From Gymnodinialimonas sp. 202GB13-11 (GTDB lineage Bacteria; Pseudomonadota; Alphaproteobacteria; Rhodobacterales; Rhodobacteraceae), in contig NZ_JBFRBH010000001.1 of NCBI RefSeq assembly GCF_040932485.1, forward strand, positions 1,550,001-1,614,000: a stretch of 64,000 nt of DNA. The letters run 5' to 3'. The notes beneath the pieces are model-generated. The model saw only the letters and a program-made list of their open reading frames with translations, was not told the origin of the DNA and searched no databases. Below are positions 1 to 9,394 of this stretch, one piece after another; the stretch's first letter is position 1, and each line of letters opens with the position of its first letter. Position numbers and translations under genes: made by a program.

Positions 1-720
1 ATCGGGGCCACGCTGGCACGGCGCTTCGCGGCAGAGGGCGCGAAGGTTGCGGTATGTGATCTGGATGGTGCCGCAGCGGAAGCTGTCGCGGCCGAGATTG
101 ATGGCCTCGGCATGGGCGCGGACGTCACCGATGAGGCGCAGATGCAGGCCTTCTTCGATGCAGTGGACGGCGCGTTCGGTGGCGTCGACGTGCTGTGCGC
201 CAACGCCGGCACAGGTGGCCCTGCCGCCCCGATCGAAGACATTGACTATGCCGCATGGCAGGCGTGTCTGTCGTCCAACCTCGACGGGGCTTTCCTGGCC
301 TGCCGATGGGCCGCTCGGCATATGAAGGCGCAAGGCAGCGGACGGATCATCCTTACCTCTTCCACCTCCGGCCTGTTCGGCGTGCCCACGCGCGCGCCTT
401 ATGTGGCTGCAAAGTGGGGCATCATCGGCCTGACCAAGACCCTCGCGATGGAGCTTGGGCCACACGGCATCACGGCGAATGCCATCTGCCCCGGCGCGGT
501 TGACGGCGACCGGATGGAACGGGTCGTGGCCATGGAAGCGCACGCGCGCGGTGTGCCAGCAGACGAGGTCCGCACGCTCTACGCTGAAGGCACATCCATG
601 CGCACTTGGGTCAATGCCGACGACATTGCAGACAGCGCGCTCTACCTCGCCTCGCACGCCGCGAAAAAGGTCAGCGGACAGGTCTTGGCGGTCGACGGCC
701 ACACCGAGCGAATGACCTAA
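1..720 (+). CDS. SDR-family NAD(P)-dependent oxidoreductase, 5' end cut by the window
   Basis: The reading frame is open from base 1 to the TAA at 718-720, so the N-terminus with the glycine-rich cofactor loop lies mostly outside the window. Visible SDR hallmarks are the NAG motif (LCANAGTGG, near visible residues 66-73) and the YxxxK catalytic pair (YVAAK, about residues 134-138), followed by the usual PG motif (ICPGAV) and a C-terminal VDGH segment. It would oxidise or reduce a hydroxyl/keto group with NAD(P)H in the cytoplasm; the substrate cannot be read from sequence. It ends 4 bases before the convergent FAD oxidoreductase gene, so it may serve the same catabolic pathway, but that is inference. 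Confidence 0.9.
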   Translation: MGATLARRFAAEGAKVAVCDLDGAAAEAVAAEIDGLGMGADVTDEAQMQAFFDAVDGAFGGVDVLCANAGTGGPAAPIEDIDYAAWQACLSSNLDGAFLACRWAARHMKAQGSGRIILTSSTSGLFGVPTRAPYVAAKWGIIGLTKTLAMELGPHGITANAICPGAVDGDRMERVVAMEAHARGVPADEVRTLYAEGTSMRTWVNADDIADSALYLASHAAKKVSGQVLAVDGHTERMT

Positions 721-724
721 GCCA

Positions 725-2047
725 CTACTCCAGCTCGGCGCGGCGCTCTTTCCAGCGGATCACGGCATTGCCGACCGCATCGCGGAACGGCTGTGGCGGC
801 AGACGGGGCGGCACGACCTCCTCCTGAAAGTGCGCCGTCAGTTCGGTGGCTATACCGCAAGCCATCTCCGCCGCCGCGATGCCCGTCAAAGTCCCACGCG
901 CCGTGCCAAGGCCGTTCTGCACACAAGCGGTAAACAGCCCCTCCTCCACCTCGCCGGTGACCGACGCCCCGTTGCGCGACAGGCAGAGATGCCCGGCCCA
1001 AGTGTATTCCGGTTTCAAGCCTGCCAGCTCCGGAAACCGAGCGTCGAACTTCGCCTGCTGGATCGCTGTGGCCCGCGCAAGATCCGCCTCCGACGCCTTC
1101 ATCCCTGACCGCAACGTTGCCACCGTCCGCGTCAGAATACGATCTCCACCCTGCGGCCCATCAATCCGCCGCATGGAGGTGCCCATTGGGTCCGATGGCG
1201 TTATCCCCCACCGCGCCGCGCCGCCAACCGCACCCTCGGGCAGAACGGGCGTAAACGCCGCATAAAGGAACACGTGCATCAGCCGTCCGGTAGCGATGCT
1301 GAAACTCTCCACATGCCCGTTCGTGGCAAGGATAACCTGCGGCGCGGCGACACCGCCTTTGGGAACCTGCACACGCCAGATGTGACCGATCCGCTTGATG
1401 GAAATAACGGGCGAGTGCTCATGAATTGCGGCAGACAAACCCGCTGCCAGCCCGCGGATGTATCCCGCCGGTTGCAGCATCGCCGTGCCCGGCGTGTAAA
1501 GGCCGGATCGGTAGTAGGTGCTGCCCGTCATCTCAGCCATCGCCTGCGCATCAAGCCACTCATAAGGTTCGCCAAGCGCATCCAGATGTGCTGCGTAGCT
1601 TCGGTTCTGACTGTCTGCCCCCTCACCGACCGCGCCATTCACCTTGCCCACCGGGTCGAAGAAATCCGTGCGGATGCCGTGCTCCTCAACCGCATCCCGC
1701 GCGAAGGCGATGGCGTGCCGGTTCATCGCAATCTGCGCCCGATCGTCCCCCGCACCGGCATAATCGTGGCTTGTCAACTCATGTGGCAGATCGATCATGA
1801 AGCCGGAATTTCGCCCCGCCGCCCCTTCCGCAATCTGCCCGGCCTCCAGCACAACCACGCGCGCCTCTGGCCGTAGCTGCGCAACCCGCCGCGCTGCTGA
1901 CAGCCCGGCAAAGCCCGCACCGACGATAACGACATCCGCCATAATCTCTTCTTCCAGACGCGGATACGCGGGACCGGCCCCCAGGATGCTTGCCCAAGCG
2001 GCCTCGCCCCGATGTTTCGGCAACCGCCGGGCGACGTAACGGCTCAA
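725..2047 (-). CDS. FAD-dependent oxidoreductase (DAO/PuuB-like)
   Basis: A 440-residue DAO-superfamily flavoprotein. The dinucleotide-binding GxGxxG (VVIVGAGFAGLSAARR) lies near residues 38-54, followed by an acidic residue at the end of the next strand and an NSGFM segment typical of amine/amino-acid oxidases. The preferred start is TTG at 2047, which overlaps the upstream stop as TTGA and has a GAGGCGG ribosome site; the conserved-looking stretch before the FAD motif supports it. ATG at 1942 is the alternative but would begin just at the FAD motif. Last gene of the GntR-lyase-ALDH operon. It probably oxidises an amine or D-amino acid to an imine; the substrate is not known. Confidence 0.85.
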   Translation of the reverse strand: MSRYVARRLPKHRGEAAWASILGAGPAYPRLEEEIMADVVIVGAGFAGLSAARRVAQLRPEARVVVLEAGQIAEGAAGRNSGFMIDLPHELTSHDYAGAGDDRAQIAMNRHAIAFARDAVEEHGIRTDFFDPVGKVNGAVGEGADSQNRSYAAHLDALGEPYEWLDAQAMAEMTGSTYYRSGLYTPGTAMLQPAGYIRGLAAGLSAAIHEHSPVISIKRIGHIWRVQVPKGGVAAPQVILATNGHVESFSIATGRLMHVFLYAAFTPVLPEGAVGGAARWGITPSDPMGTSMRRIDGPQGGDRILTRTVATLRSGMKASEADLARATAIQQAKFDARFPELAGLKPEYTWAGHLCLSRNGASVTGEVEEGLFTACVQNGLGTARGTLTGIAAAEMACGIATELTAHFQEEVVPPRLPPQPFRDAVGNAVIRWKERRAELE

Positions 2048-3537
2048 TCCACCGCCTCATCGCCATCATCGCTCAGGTCGATCCAGATGGTCTTAAGCTG
2101 CGTGTATTGGTCATGGGCCTGCAAGCCATTGTCGCGCCCACCGAAACCCGATTGCTTCCAGCCTCCGAACGGCGTGGTGATGTCGCCCTCGCCAAAGCTG
2201 TTCACCGTCACGGTGCCCGCCTTAAGCATCCGCGCGCCCCGAATGGCGCGCTTGGCGTTGGCTGTGAACAGGCTGGCGCAGAGGCCATAAGGCGTGTCGT
2301 TGGCCAGTGCGATGGCCTCATCAAAGCTGGAAACGGTCAGGACCGACAGGACCGGCCCGAAGATTTCCTCGGTCGCCTGCGGGCTGGACGCATCCGTTTC
2401 AATGCAGGTTGGCGCAACAAATCCATCCTTGGCCTCACCGCCGAATATCACTTGAAGATCGGCGTCTAGATAACTGGCAACCTTATCGAAATGCGCTTTT
2501 GACACCAGCGCCCCAACACGCACCTCGGGGTCGAGCGGGTCGCCGACCGGCCACTCGCGGGCATGGGCCTCGATCCGCTCAAGCAACGGCGCCTTGACCG
2601 CCTCATGCACGATCAACCGCGACGTAGCGGAGCAGTTCTCCCCCATGTTCCAATACGCGCCATTCACGATATGCGCGGCCACACGGTCGAGATTTTCGGC
2701 GTCGTCCATCACGATAGCAGGGTTCTTCCCGCCCATCTCAAGCACGACCTCCTTCGCATTACTTTCAGCAGCATAGGAGAGGAACTTCATCCCCGTTTCG
2801 GTCGATCCGGTAAACGACACCACGTCGATATCCATATGCCGCCCGATGGGTTCGCCCACATCTGCGCCCATCCCCGGCAGGACGTTCAGCACACCGCGCG
2901 GCACGCCCGCCTCCATCGCCAGTTCTGCCAAGCGCAAGGCAGTCAGTGAGGTCTCTTCCGCGGGCTTCAACACCACCGAACAGCCAGACGCCAAAGCCGG
3001 GCCGATCTTCCACGCCATCATCAAAAGCGGGAAGTTCCACGGCAGGACCAAGCCCACCACACCCACAGGCTCCCGCACCACCATGGCAATGTGATCGTCT
3101 GAGGCGGGAGAAACGGAATCGTAAATCTTATCAATCGCTTCCGCGTGCCACTTGATGAAGTTTATCGCCTCTGGCACGTCGACGGTTTCGCAATCGAAGA
3201 TCGTCTTGCCTGAATCCACGCTCTCCATCACCGCCAGCTCACGCGCATTGCGGGCCATCAGCTTGCACAGACGGATCAAAACGTCCTTTCGCTCGGCCGG
3301 ATGCAGACGCGACCAGCGGCCATCGTCGAACGCCTCCCGCGCCTTCTCTACCGCAACGTCCACGTCTTCGGGCCCGCACGAAGCGACCTTAGCCACCACA
3401 GCCCCCGTTGCAGGGTTCACACTATCGAAGGTCTTGCCCGACGCCGCTTGCCGGAACCCGCCGTCGATGAACGCGCCCGTCGGCGGGTTCAACTCCGCCG
3501 CCAGCGCGCGGTATTCCTCTGCCGTCAAAAGATCCAT
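2044..3537 (-). CDS. NAD(P)-dependent aldehyde dehydrogenase
   Basis: 497 residues, normal length for the ALDH superfamily. The general-base glutamate is in LEMGGKNPAIV (about residue 267) and the nucleophile cysteine in NMGENCSATSR (about residue 301), with the PWNFP cofactor motif in the N-terminal third and the EEIFGPVLSV motif toward the C-terminus. It should oxidise a semialdehyde or aldehyde to the acid in the cytoplasm. It starts 3 bases after the DHDPS-like gene and overlaps the FAD oxidoreductase gene, so the three are translationally coupled. A role like that of alpha-ketoglutarate semialdehyde or gamma-aminoaldehyde dehydrogenase is possible; the exact substrate is inference. Confidence 0.9.
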   Translation of the reverse strand: MDLLTAEEYRALAAELNPPTGAFIDGGFRQAASGKTFDSVNPATGAVVAKVASCGPEDVDVAVEKAREAFDDGRWSRLHPAERKDVLIRLCKLMARNARELAVMESVDSGKTIFDCETVDVPEAINFIKWHAEAIDKIYDSVSPASDDHIAMVVREPVGVVGLVLPWNFPLLMMAWKIGPALASGCSVVLKPAEETSLTALRLAELAMEAGVPRGVLNVLPGMGADVGEPIGRHMDIDVVSFTGSTETGMKFLSYAAESNAKEVVLEMGGKNPAIVMDDAENLDRVAAHIVNGAYWNMGENCSATSRLIVHEAVKAPLLERIEAHAREWPVGDPLDPEVRVGALVSKAHFDKVASYLDADLQVIFGGEAKDGFVAPTCIETDASSPQATEEIFGPVLSVLTVSSFDEAIALANDTPYGLCASLFTANAKRAIRGARMLKAGTVTVNSFGEGDITTPFGGWKQSGFGGRDNGLQAHDQYTQLKTIWIDLSDDGDEAVD

Positions 3538-3540
3538 CGC

Positions 3541-4458
3541 TCAGCCCTCCGCCTCGATCGCCGCAACGGTGCGTTTGACCACGGCCACCACCTGCTCCAA
3601 CGCGCGTTTGTCGTCCTTGTTGAGAGGCTTCAACGGCGCGCGCACATCGGTGCAATCAATCCCCTGCATCGTCACGCCATACTTGATCGTCGCCACGAAC
3701 TTCCCGCCCTGTTCCAGCACCCGCATCAGCGGCAGAAGCGCCGACATGATGCGCCGACCCTTGGCGAAATCGCCCTCGATCACGCAGGCCTTGTAGAGCG
3801 CCACATGCTCGCGCGGCAGGAAGTTCGACCCGCCGCAGACCCAGAACGGCGCGCCCCAGGCGAAGAACTCCAACGCCTGATCGTCCATCCCGCAGCCAAG
3901 CTGGATGTGGGGGTAATCGCGGGCCAGCAGGTGCACGCGGTTGATATCGCCCGAGCTTTCCTTGATGCCACAGAAATTGCGCGACCGACCGACCCGGTCG
4001 AGAAATTCCTCGCCCATGCATGTGCCCGTCCGGCCCGGATAATTGTACAGCATCACCGGCAGGTTCGCCGCCCGATCAATCGCCAGCGCGTTCAAGGCAT
4101 TCTCCCGATCCGTGGGCACCGCATAAGGCGGTGAGGCCAGCAGGATCGCATCCGCCCCCATCTCCCGCGCATCGGTCGCCAAGGCGATGCTGTCATCGGT
4201 CAGCATAGCGCCCGTGCCCACGACCAGCGGCAGCCGCCCTTTCAACCGTTCGTGCGTGAAACGCGCAATCTCAATCCGTTCCACCACGGTCTGCGCGTAA
4301 TTCTCGCCCGTAGACCCGCCCGAGATCAGGCCGTTCACACCATTCTCGACCAGCCATTCCACCACATCCGCCAGACGGTCCCAATGCACTGATCCATCGG
4401 GCGCATAAGGCGTCAAAACCGGCGTGTAGATGCCGTCGAAGTGGAATATCGGGGTCAA
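3541..4458 (-). CDS. Dihydrodipicolinate synthase/NAL superfamily lyase
   Basis: A 305-residue class I (Schiff-base) aldolase/lyase of the DapA superfamily. Visible features are the GGSTGE carboxylate-binding loop (DapA has GTTGE), the tyrosine in MLYNYPGRTG (about residue 137) and the Schiff-base lysine in CGIKESSGD (about residue 166). The start is TTG at 4458, overlapping the regulator stop as TTGA with GGAGG six bases upstream; no ATG gives a complete first strand. Sitting with a FadR-type regulator, an ALDH and a flavin oxidase, it fits a catabolic role such as the 1-pyrroline-4-hydroxy-2-carboxylate deaminase (HypD) of hydroxyproline breakdown, not lysine synthesis. That assignment is inference from gene company. 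Confidence 0.85.
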   Translation of the reverse strand: MTPIFHFDGIYTPVLTPYAPDGSVHWDRLADVVEWLVENGVNGLISGGSTGENYAQTVVERIEIARFTHERLKGRLPLVVGTGAMLTDDSIALATDAREMGADAILLASPPYAVPTDRENALNALAIDRAANLPVMLYNYPGRTGTCMGEEFLDRVGRSRNFCGIKESSGDINRVHLLARDYPHIQLGCGMDDQALEFFAWGAPFWVCGGSNFLPREHVALYKACVIEGDFAKGRRIMSALLPLMRVLEQGGKFVATIKYGVTMQGIDCTDVRAPLKPLNKDDKRALEQVVAVVKRTVAAIEAEG

Positions 4459-5177
4459 GACGCGCCTCCACCCGCAATGTCATCGCCAAGGCCCAGGTCG
4501 AGGGGCGCGGGGAGGACGAACCGTCCAATCTCATCGCGGCTCAGCGCCCAATGCGCCTCGGCCAACGCCGCCGCCGCGTCCTCATCCCCGGCTTCGATGG
4601 CCGCGATGATTTGGTCATGGTGTTCGCTGGCCTTGGCCAGATTGTCCGCCATTTGCTGGTTCTTGGGCTGATAAAAGGTCATCCCGATCCGCGCATGGTC
4701 GATCAGCAAACGCTGGAAGGACGGAATCAGATAGACGCTGCCCGACATCTCGCCAGTGATTTCATGGAACCGCGAATTTGTCAGCGCGCGCTCCGCCGCG
4801 CTGCCTTGACGCAGGGCTGCAGTGAAGGCGTTCTGCGCTGCCTTGAGGTCTTTGATTTGGGCTGCGGTAGCGTTACCGGCAGCCATCCGCAGGATCGCGG
4901 AATAGATCATCGGCGCGACAAGGAAAAAGTCGCGCAAGGTCGTATGCGACAGCGCCGCCACCCGCGCGCCCTTGTTCTCGCGCAGTTCGACAAAACCGGC
5001 CCCGTCCAAGTCACGAAACACCTCGCGCACGGGCGTCCGACTAAGCCCAAAACGCTCACAAATCGCGACTTCATCCAGGTCGCTGCCCGGATGGTATTCC
5101 AACGTCAAGATGCCCGCACGCAGATGGTCGGCCAGCGCGGCCTTGCGGTTTCGGGGGGAAAGATGATCAGCAGCCAT
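4455..5177 (-). CDS. GntR-family (FadR/FCD) transcriptional regulator
   Basis: 240 residues with an N-terminal winged helix-turn-helix (about 10-75; FGLSRTPVREVFRDL is the recognition region) and an all-helical FCD ligand-binding domain (about 85-225). It heads the minus-strand operon and overlaps the lyase gene by 4 bases, the standard arrangement for a local sensor of the pathway substrate. A 15-base inverted repeat lies about 30 bases upstream of its ATG and is the likely autoregulatory operator. The ligand is unknown. Confidence 0.9.
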   Translation of the reverse strand: MAADHLSPRNRKAALADHLRAGILTLEYHPGSDLDEVAICERFGLSRTPVREVFRDLDGAGFVELRENKGARVAALSHTTLRDFFLVAPMIYSAILRMAAGNATAAQIKDLKAAQNAFTAALRQGSAAERALTNSRFHEITGEMSGSVYLIPSFQRLLIDHARIGMTFYQPKNQQMADNLAKASEHHDQIIAAIEAGDEDAAAALAEAHWALSRDEIGRFVLPAPLDLGLGDDIAGGGAS

Positions 5178-5206
5178 GGGCGGACGCTAGACCCGAACCC
5201 GGCGTG

Positions 5207-5221
5207 AATACAATATGTATT
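5207..5221. promoter_or_regulatory. Candidate GntR operator palindrome
   Basis: The sequence reads AATAC-AATAT-GTATT, a perfect inverted repeat with 5-base arms, AT-rich within GC-rich flanks. It lies between the kynureninase stop (5224) and the start of the GntR gene (5177), where the operon promoter must be. The TAC-n5-GTA pattern is like operators of FadR-subfamily regulators. Binding is inferred. Confidence 0.5.
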
Positions 5222-5223
5222 TC

Positions 5224-6411
5224 TTATGTGACGCGCTGCCGGGCCAGATACTCGGGACGATCCCAAAGGCGGTCGCGCAGGATCTCGGCCAGTATAGCAA
5301 CGGCCCTCTTCACATCTGCATCGTCCAGATAGAGCGGCGTGAACCCAAAGCGCATGATGTCTGGTGCGCGGAAATCCCCGATGACACCGCGTGCAATCAA
5401 CGCCTGCATGGCGGCGTACCCGTTCTCAAAGTGGAAAGAGACTTGGCTTCCACGGACCGCCGCATCGCGCGGACTGGCAAGGCGCAGGTTTGGGCAGTGC
5501 GCCTCGACCTCAGCGACGAACAGCTCGGACAACCGGATGGAGGCGGCACGAATGTCGACCATGTCCACCTCACCCCAGATCTTCATCGCCTCTTCCAAGG
5601 CGGCAAGCTGCAGAACCGGCGGCGTGCCCACACGCATTCGTTCAATCCCTGGCGCGGGCCGGTAGTCGAGATCAAAGGCAAAAGGCGCCTCATGCCCCAG
5701 CCAACCCGCCAGCGCCGGGTCGATGCTGTCGGCCAGATCCGGGCGCACGTAGATGAAGGCCGGCGCCCCCGGTCCGCCATTCAGGTATTTGTAGGTACAG
5801 CCCACAGCGAATTCGGCGTTTGAGCCTGCCATATCCACCGGCACGGCCCCGGCAGAATGCGCCAGGTCCCAGACCATCACGGCCCCTGCCCCATGGGCCT
5901 TGGCAGTGATGGCGTTCATGTCGTGCATCCGGCCCGTCCGGTAATCCACCTGCGTCAGCATCACGGCAGCGATGTCACCGGTGATCGCATCTGCGACCTC
6001 TTCCGGCGCGACAACCCGCAATTCATGTGCCTGCCTCAGATGCCGCAACAGGCCTTCGGCCATGTACAGATCGGTCGGGAAATTTCCGCTGTCAGACAGA
6101 ACCACCTTCCGCTCTGGCCGCATCTGAAGCGCCGCAGAAAGCGCCTGATAGACCTTCAGCGAAAGTGTGTCCCCCATTACTACCGAGCCCTCGGGCGCGC
6201 CGATGATCCGGCCCACCATGTCGCCCACGCGGCTCGGCTGCGCCATCCAGCCATCCACATTCCAGCCCTTGATCAGGTTCGCACCCCACTCATCCGACAT
6301 CATCCGCCCAACCCGCGCAGCCACACCCTTGGGCAGCGGCCCTAGCGAGTTCCCGTCGAGGTAGATCATGCCCTCGGGCAGCTCAAATCTGTCTTTCATC
6401 GGCAAGTTCAT
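5224..6411 (-). CDS. kynU: Kynureninase
   Basis: A 395-residue PLP-dependent fold-type I enzyme that cleaves L-kynurenine to anthranilate and alanine. The N-terminal [13 protein letters not shown] motif is diagnostic, and the PLP-binding lysine lies in [13 protein letters not shown] (about residue 207). The ATG at 6411 overlaps the dioxygenase stop as ATGA, so it was preferred to in-frame starts further upstream. With the preceding tryptophan dioxygenase it covers steps 1 and 3 of the kynurenine pathway; formamidase (kynB) is not in this window. Confidence 0.95.
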   Translation of the reverse strand: MNLPMKDRFELPEGMIYLDGNSLGPLPKGVAARVGRMMSDEWGANLIKGWNVDGWMAQPSRVGDMVGRIIGAPEGSVVMGDTLSLKVYQALSAALQMRPERKVVLSDSGNFPTDLYMAEGLLRHLRQAHELRVVAPEEVADAITGDIAAVMLTQVDYRTGRMHDMNAITAKAHGAGAVMVWDLAHSAGAVPVDMAGSNAEFAVGCTYKYLNGGPGAPAFIYVRPDLADSIDPALAGWLGHEAPFAFDLDYRPAPGIERMRVGTPPVLQLAALEEAMKIWGEVDMVDIRAASIRLSELFVAEVEAHCPNLRLASPRDAAVRGSQVSFHFENGYAAMQALIARGVIGDFRAPDIMRFGFTPLYLDDADVKRAVAILAEILRDRLWDRPEYLARQRVT

Positions 6412-7223
6412 AGCTGCCCCCTTACATTCCAAAGCTCCGGAAACAGCTCGACTTCGAGCATACGGCGCAGATATTGCACGCCAGACGTGCCTCCGGTGCC
6501 CCGTTTGAAACCAATGATGCGTTCGACAGTTGTGACGTGGTTGAAGCGCCATCGGCGAAAGTAATCTTCAAGATCAACCAGCTTCTCAGCCAGTTCATAG
6601 AGCGACCAATGCGCGGCCGGATCACGGTAAACCCTGGCCCACGCATCTTCGATGGCCGGAACAGGCTTATGCGGCGCGTCCAGTGCAGGCCGCGGCAATT
6701 CAGAGTCCAGCTTGGCAATGGCCACAGCATATAGCGACGGGCGCGTCAGTTCGGCTGCCAGCATCGCGTGGAGCGCGGGGCGATGTTCATGCACCCGCAT
6801 CATCGCCGTGTTCCGATTGCCGAGGATGTATTCGATCAGTCGGTATTGGTGCGACTGGAACCCGCTACTCTCGCCCAGATCTTCGCGGAACGCTGTGTAT
6901 TCAGAGGGTGTCATCGTACGCAGCACATCCCACGCACCATTGAGTTGCTCGAAGATGCGTGCCACCCGCGTCAGCATCTTGAAGACGGGCGGGAAATCGT
7001 CGGCCATCAGTGCCTCACGCGCGGCGTTCAACTCATGCAAGGCCAGCCGCATCCACAGCTCCGAGGTCTGATGCTGAATGATGAACAGCATCTCATCATG
7101 GGCCCGGCTTTTGGGTTGCGCGGCCCCAAGGATCGGGTCGAGCGCAAGGTAATCGCCATAGCTCATTGCGCCGTCAAACGACATGCGCGCGCCATCATCT
7201 TCGGGGTTCTCGGGCTTGGTCAT
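6408..7223 (-). CDS. kynA: Tryptophan 2,3-dioxygenase
   Basis: 271 residues, usual size for bacterial TDO, a heme enzyme that opens the indole ring of L-tryptophan to N-formylkynurenine. The [16 protein letters not shown] block is at residues 42-57 and the proximal heme histidine is probably His229 in [12 protein letters not shown], followed by the [12 protein letters not shown] substrate loop. The ATG at 7223 was chosen; an upstream TTG at 7256 would add 11 poorly conserved-looking residues. It begins 36 bases after the metal-transporter permease gene and overlaps kynU by 4 bases, so it may be read from the transporter promoter. Confidence 0.95.
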   Translation of the reverse strand: MTKPENPEDDGARMSFDGAMSYGDYLALDPILGAAQPKSRAHDEMLFIIQHQTSELWMRLALHELNAAREALMADDFPPVFKMLTRVARIFEQLNGAWDVLRTMTPSEYTAFREDLGESSGFQSHQYRLIEYILGNRNTAMMRVHEHRPALHAMLAAELTRPSLYAVAIAKLDSELPRPALDAPHKPVPAIEDAWARVYRDPAAHWSLYELAEKLVDLEDYFRRWRFNHVTTVERIIGFKRGTGGTSGVQYLRRMLEVELFPELWNVRGQL

Positions 7224-7259
7224 ACCGCACCGTATCCAGCCAGCGCGGGGCGGCAAGGC

Positions 7260-8186
7260 TTATCCGCCTGCGGCCACGCCTACCCGGTGCCGGGCGGGGC
7301 CGAATAGACAGGCCAACAACAGGATCACGCCCGAGACGGCGGCGACCATCCCCGCCGCTGAAACCGAATTGGACGCCCCAAGCCAGAGCGGGCCGTAGCC
7401 CGCCAGAACATAGCCCAGGATCGCTGAGGCCGTGGCAAACACGACGCTCCACCCCACCTGACGCCCAAGATGGTTCGTCATTAAACGCGCAGCCGCGGGC
7501 GGACAGATGAACATCGCGATCACGATGATGGAGCCGACGGCATCAAAGGCTGCTACCGCTGCAACCGCTGCGGCCGTCACAAGGCCGAGGCCAATGGCAC
7601 TGACGGGCATCCCAAGGGCGCGCGCAAAGCCTTCATCGAAACTCGACAGTTTGAGCGGTCGCCAGAACAGCCAAGTCAATACAGCGATCAGGGCGGCCGC
7701 CACCGCCATGCGCGGAAGCTCAGGCGGCAGATGGGACAATGCGACCGGGTCCAGCAGCGATCCCCAGCCATCCGCGCGCAGCCAGATCAACTGCTCCAGA
7801 TTGCCCATCAGTGCGTGTTCAACATCAAGATGAACGCTCGAAGTATCCGACTGCTCCAACAACAAAACACCGGCCGCGAAAAGCGAGGTGAAGACCACCC
7901 CCATCGCCGCTCCCGGTTCGATCTTGCCCAATCGGCGCACGGCCTCGATCAACAGAACAGCTGCAAGTGCGGCCCCTGCGGCCCCGAGCAGCATCGGCCA
8001 AGTCGAAACCACACCAGTGATCAAGAACGCAACGACGATCCCCGGTAGAACAACATGGCTGATCGCATCGCCAATCAACGCCTGCCTTCGCAGGATCAGG
8101 AAATTGCCCGGCAAGGCACAAGCAATCGCGGCAAACACGCCAATCAGGATCGGGGTCAGCGAAAACTGGACGAACTCGGCCCCCAT
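7260..8186 (-). CDS. Metal ABC transporter permease (ZnuB/MntB/SitD type)
   Basis: 308 residues with about eight hydrophobic segments in the ABC-3 family pattern; the ALIGDAISHVVLPGIVV stretch near residues 36-52 is the typical family signature. It forms the inner-membrane channel with the paralogous permease encoded just upstream, with which it shares one base (TAATG). Distal gene of a four-gene Mn/Fe/Zn uptake operon. The C-terminus ends shortly after the last membrane segment, unlike its partner. Confidence 0.92.
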   Translation of the reverse strand: MGAEFVQFSLTPILIGVFAAIACALPGNFLILRRQALIGDAISHVVLPGIVVAFLITGVVSTWPMLLGAAGAALAAVLLIEAVRRLGKIEPGAAMGVVFTSLFAAGVLLLEQSDTSSVHLDVEHALMGNLEQLIWLRADGWGSLLDPVALSHLPPELPRMAVAAALIAVLTWLFWRPLKLSSFDEGFARALGMPVSAIGLGLVTAAAVAAVAAFDAVGSIIVIAMFICPPAAARLMTNHLGRQVGWSVVFATASAILGYVLAGYGPLWLGASNSVSAAGMVAAVSGVILLLACLFGPARHRVGVAAGG

Positions 8187-9394
8187 TATGCTGCCCCTTC
8201 GCTGAGAACCTGGCTATCGATCCAAGTGATCTCATCCTCGGTGAACACATCGTCGATGGGCGTCAGCCCGTCATAGCGCCCGGTAAGAGCTGTGTCCTTG
8301 TGCAGACGGCGCGCCACACTCCAACGGCGTTCATCGCGGGCAATACGGGCACAGGCCGCCTGCCCGGCTTCGGTAGCGACCCCGTCACGCCGCAAGAGCC
8401 CCTCGGACCTCAGGATTTTCAGGGTTAGGCGATCATAGATCGGCTCATTCCGCGCCAACGCCAGCAACCCCTGACGCCGGTGAACCCGTGTCTGAAAGGC
8501 TCTGCGCGCGATGACGGCCGCCGCAACGCCGCGCGTCGGTGAGAACAGAAGAGACACCGCGAACAGGCCAGTGGCCACCAGCACGATAATGGGGCCTGTC
8601 GGCAAGGCTGGAGCCGTCGCAGAGATGGCCGCACCGATCCAACCGGACACGCCGCCAATCACGCCGGCAATCCAAACAACGTTCTCCGCCCGGTCTGACC
8701 AGAACCGGGCCGTGACGGGCGGGATAATCAACAGCGCCACGATCAGGATCAGGCCAACCAATTTCAGCCCCACGACTGTGACGGCCAAAACCACGCCCAT
8801 CATCGCCAAATCGACCCGGCGCACGTCGACGCCCCGCGCTGCCGCAAAGGCTGGATCGAACGCCACCAGCGTCATTGGGCGGCGCAAGAGCCAGATGGCG
8901 AACACCACTGCCATGCCGCCCCCTGCAATCAGCAACCCATCTTGCAAAAGCATGCCCGCGGTCGAGCCAAGCAGAAAATCCTCCAGCCCCGCCTGCCGAC
9001 CCCGGCTCATGCCCTGAATGACGGTCAGAAGTACAACACCAAGCCCGAAGAACGTGGACAAAATCGCGCCAATTGCTGCGTCTTCGGAAAGGCGCGTACG
9101 GCGCACCATCCACTCCACCGCCAGAAGTCCAACCCACGCCGAAACCGCAGACCCCGCCAGCAACCCGATCAGCGAGCGTCCATCACCTCCGAGCGCGACC
9201 ATTACGATGAACGCCAAGCCTACGCCCGGCAACGTAGCATGGGCCACAGCATCGGACACCAGCGCGCGGTTGCGCAAAAACAGGAAAGAGCCGCCCGCGC
9301 CCGCCGCAAACCCCAAGAGCATGGCCCCAAGCGCCACGAGGGCCGCATTGTACCCGGCCTGAAAGAACAAGGCGTCCAGAAAGGCCGACATCAT
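8186..9394 (-). CDS. Metal ABC transporter permease with C-terminal winged-helix (DtxR-like) domain
   Basis: 402 residues. The first ~280 are an ABC-3 permease (ALVSDAVAHATLPGVGLAF near residues 44-62, about eight membrane segments). The remaining ~115 residues are soluble, basic and helical and look like the DNA-binding half of the DtxR/MntR family (LTLKILRSEGLLRRDGVATEAG resembles helix-turn-helix plus wing). Such permease-regulator fusions are known in TroC/MntC-type transporters. The domain would lie at the cytoplasmic face, where it could sense metal or only be structural; this is not settled by sequence. Overlaps the ATPase stop as ATGA. Confidence 0.88.
   Translation of the reverse strand: MMSAFLDALFFQAGYNAALVALGAMLLGFAAGAGGSFLFLRNRALVSDAVAHATLPGVGLAFIVMVALGGDGRSLIGLLAGSAVSAWVGLLAVEWMVRRTRLSEDAAIGAILSTFFGLGVVLLTVIQGMSRGRQAGLEDFLLGSTAGMLLQDGLLIAGGGMAVVFAIWLLRRPMTLVAFDPAFAAARGVDVRRVDLAMMGVVLAVTVVGLKLVGLILIVALLIIPPVTARFWSDRAENVVWIAGVIGGVSGWIGAAISATAPALPTGPIIVLVATGLFAVSLLFSPTRGVAAAVIARRAFQTRVHRRQGLLALARNEPIYDRLTLKILRSEGLLRRDGVATEAGQAACARIARDERRWSVARRLHKDTALTGRYDGLTPIDDVFTEDEITWIDSQVLSEGAA

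Noticed and set aside
3541-4458. Housekeeping dapA (lysine biosynthesis).
   Set aside because: The changed GGSTGE loop and the catabolic neighbours with a FadR-type regulator argue for a degradative lyase.
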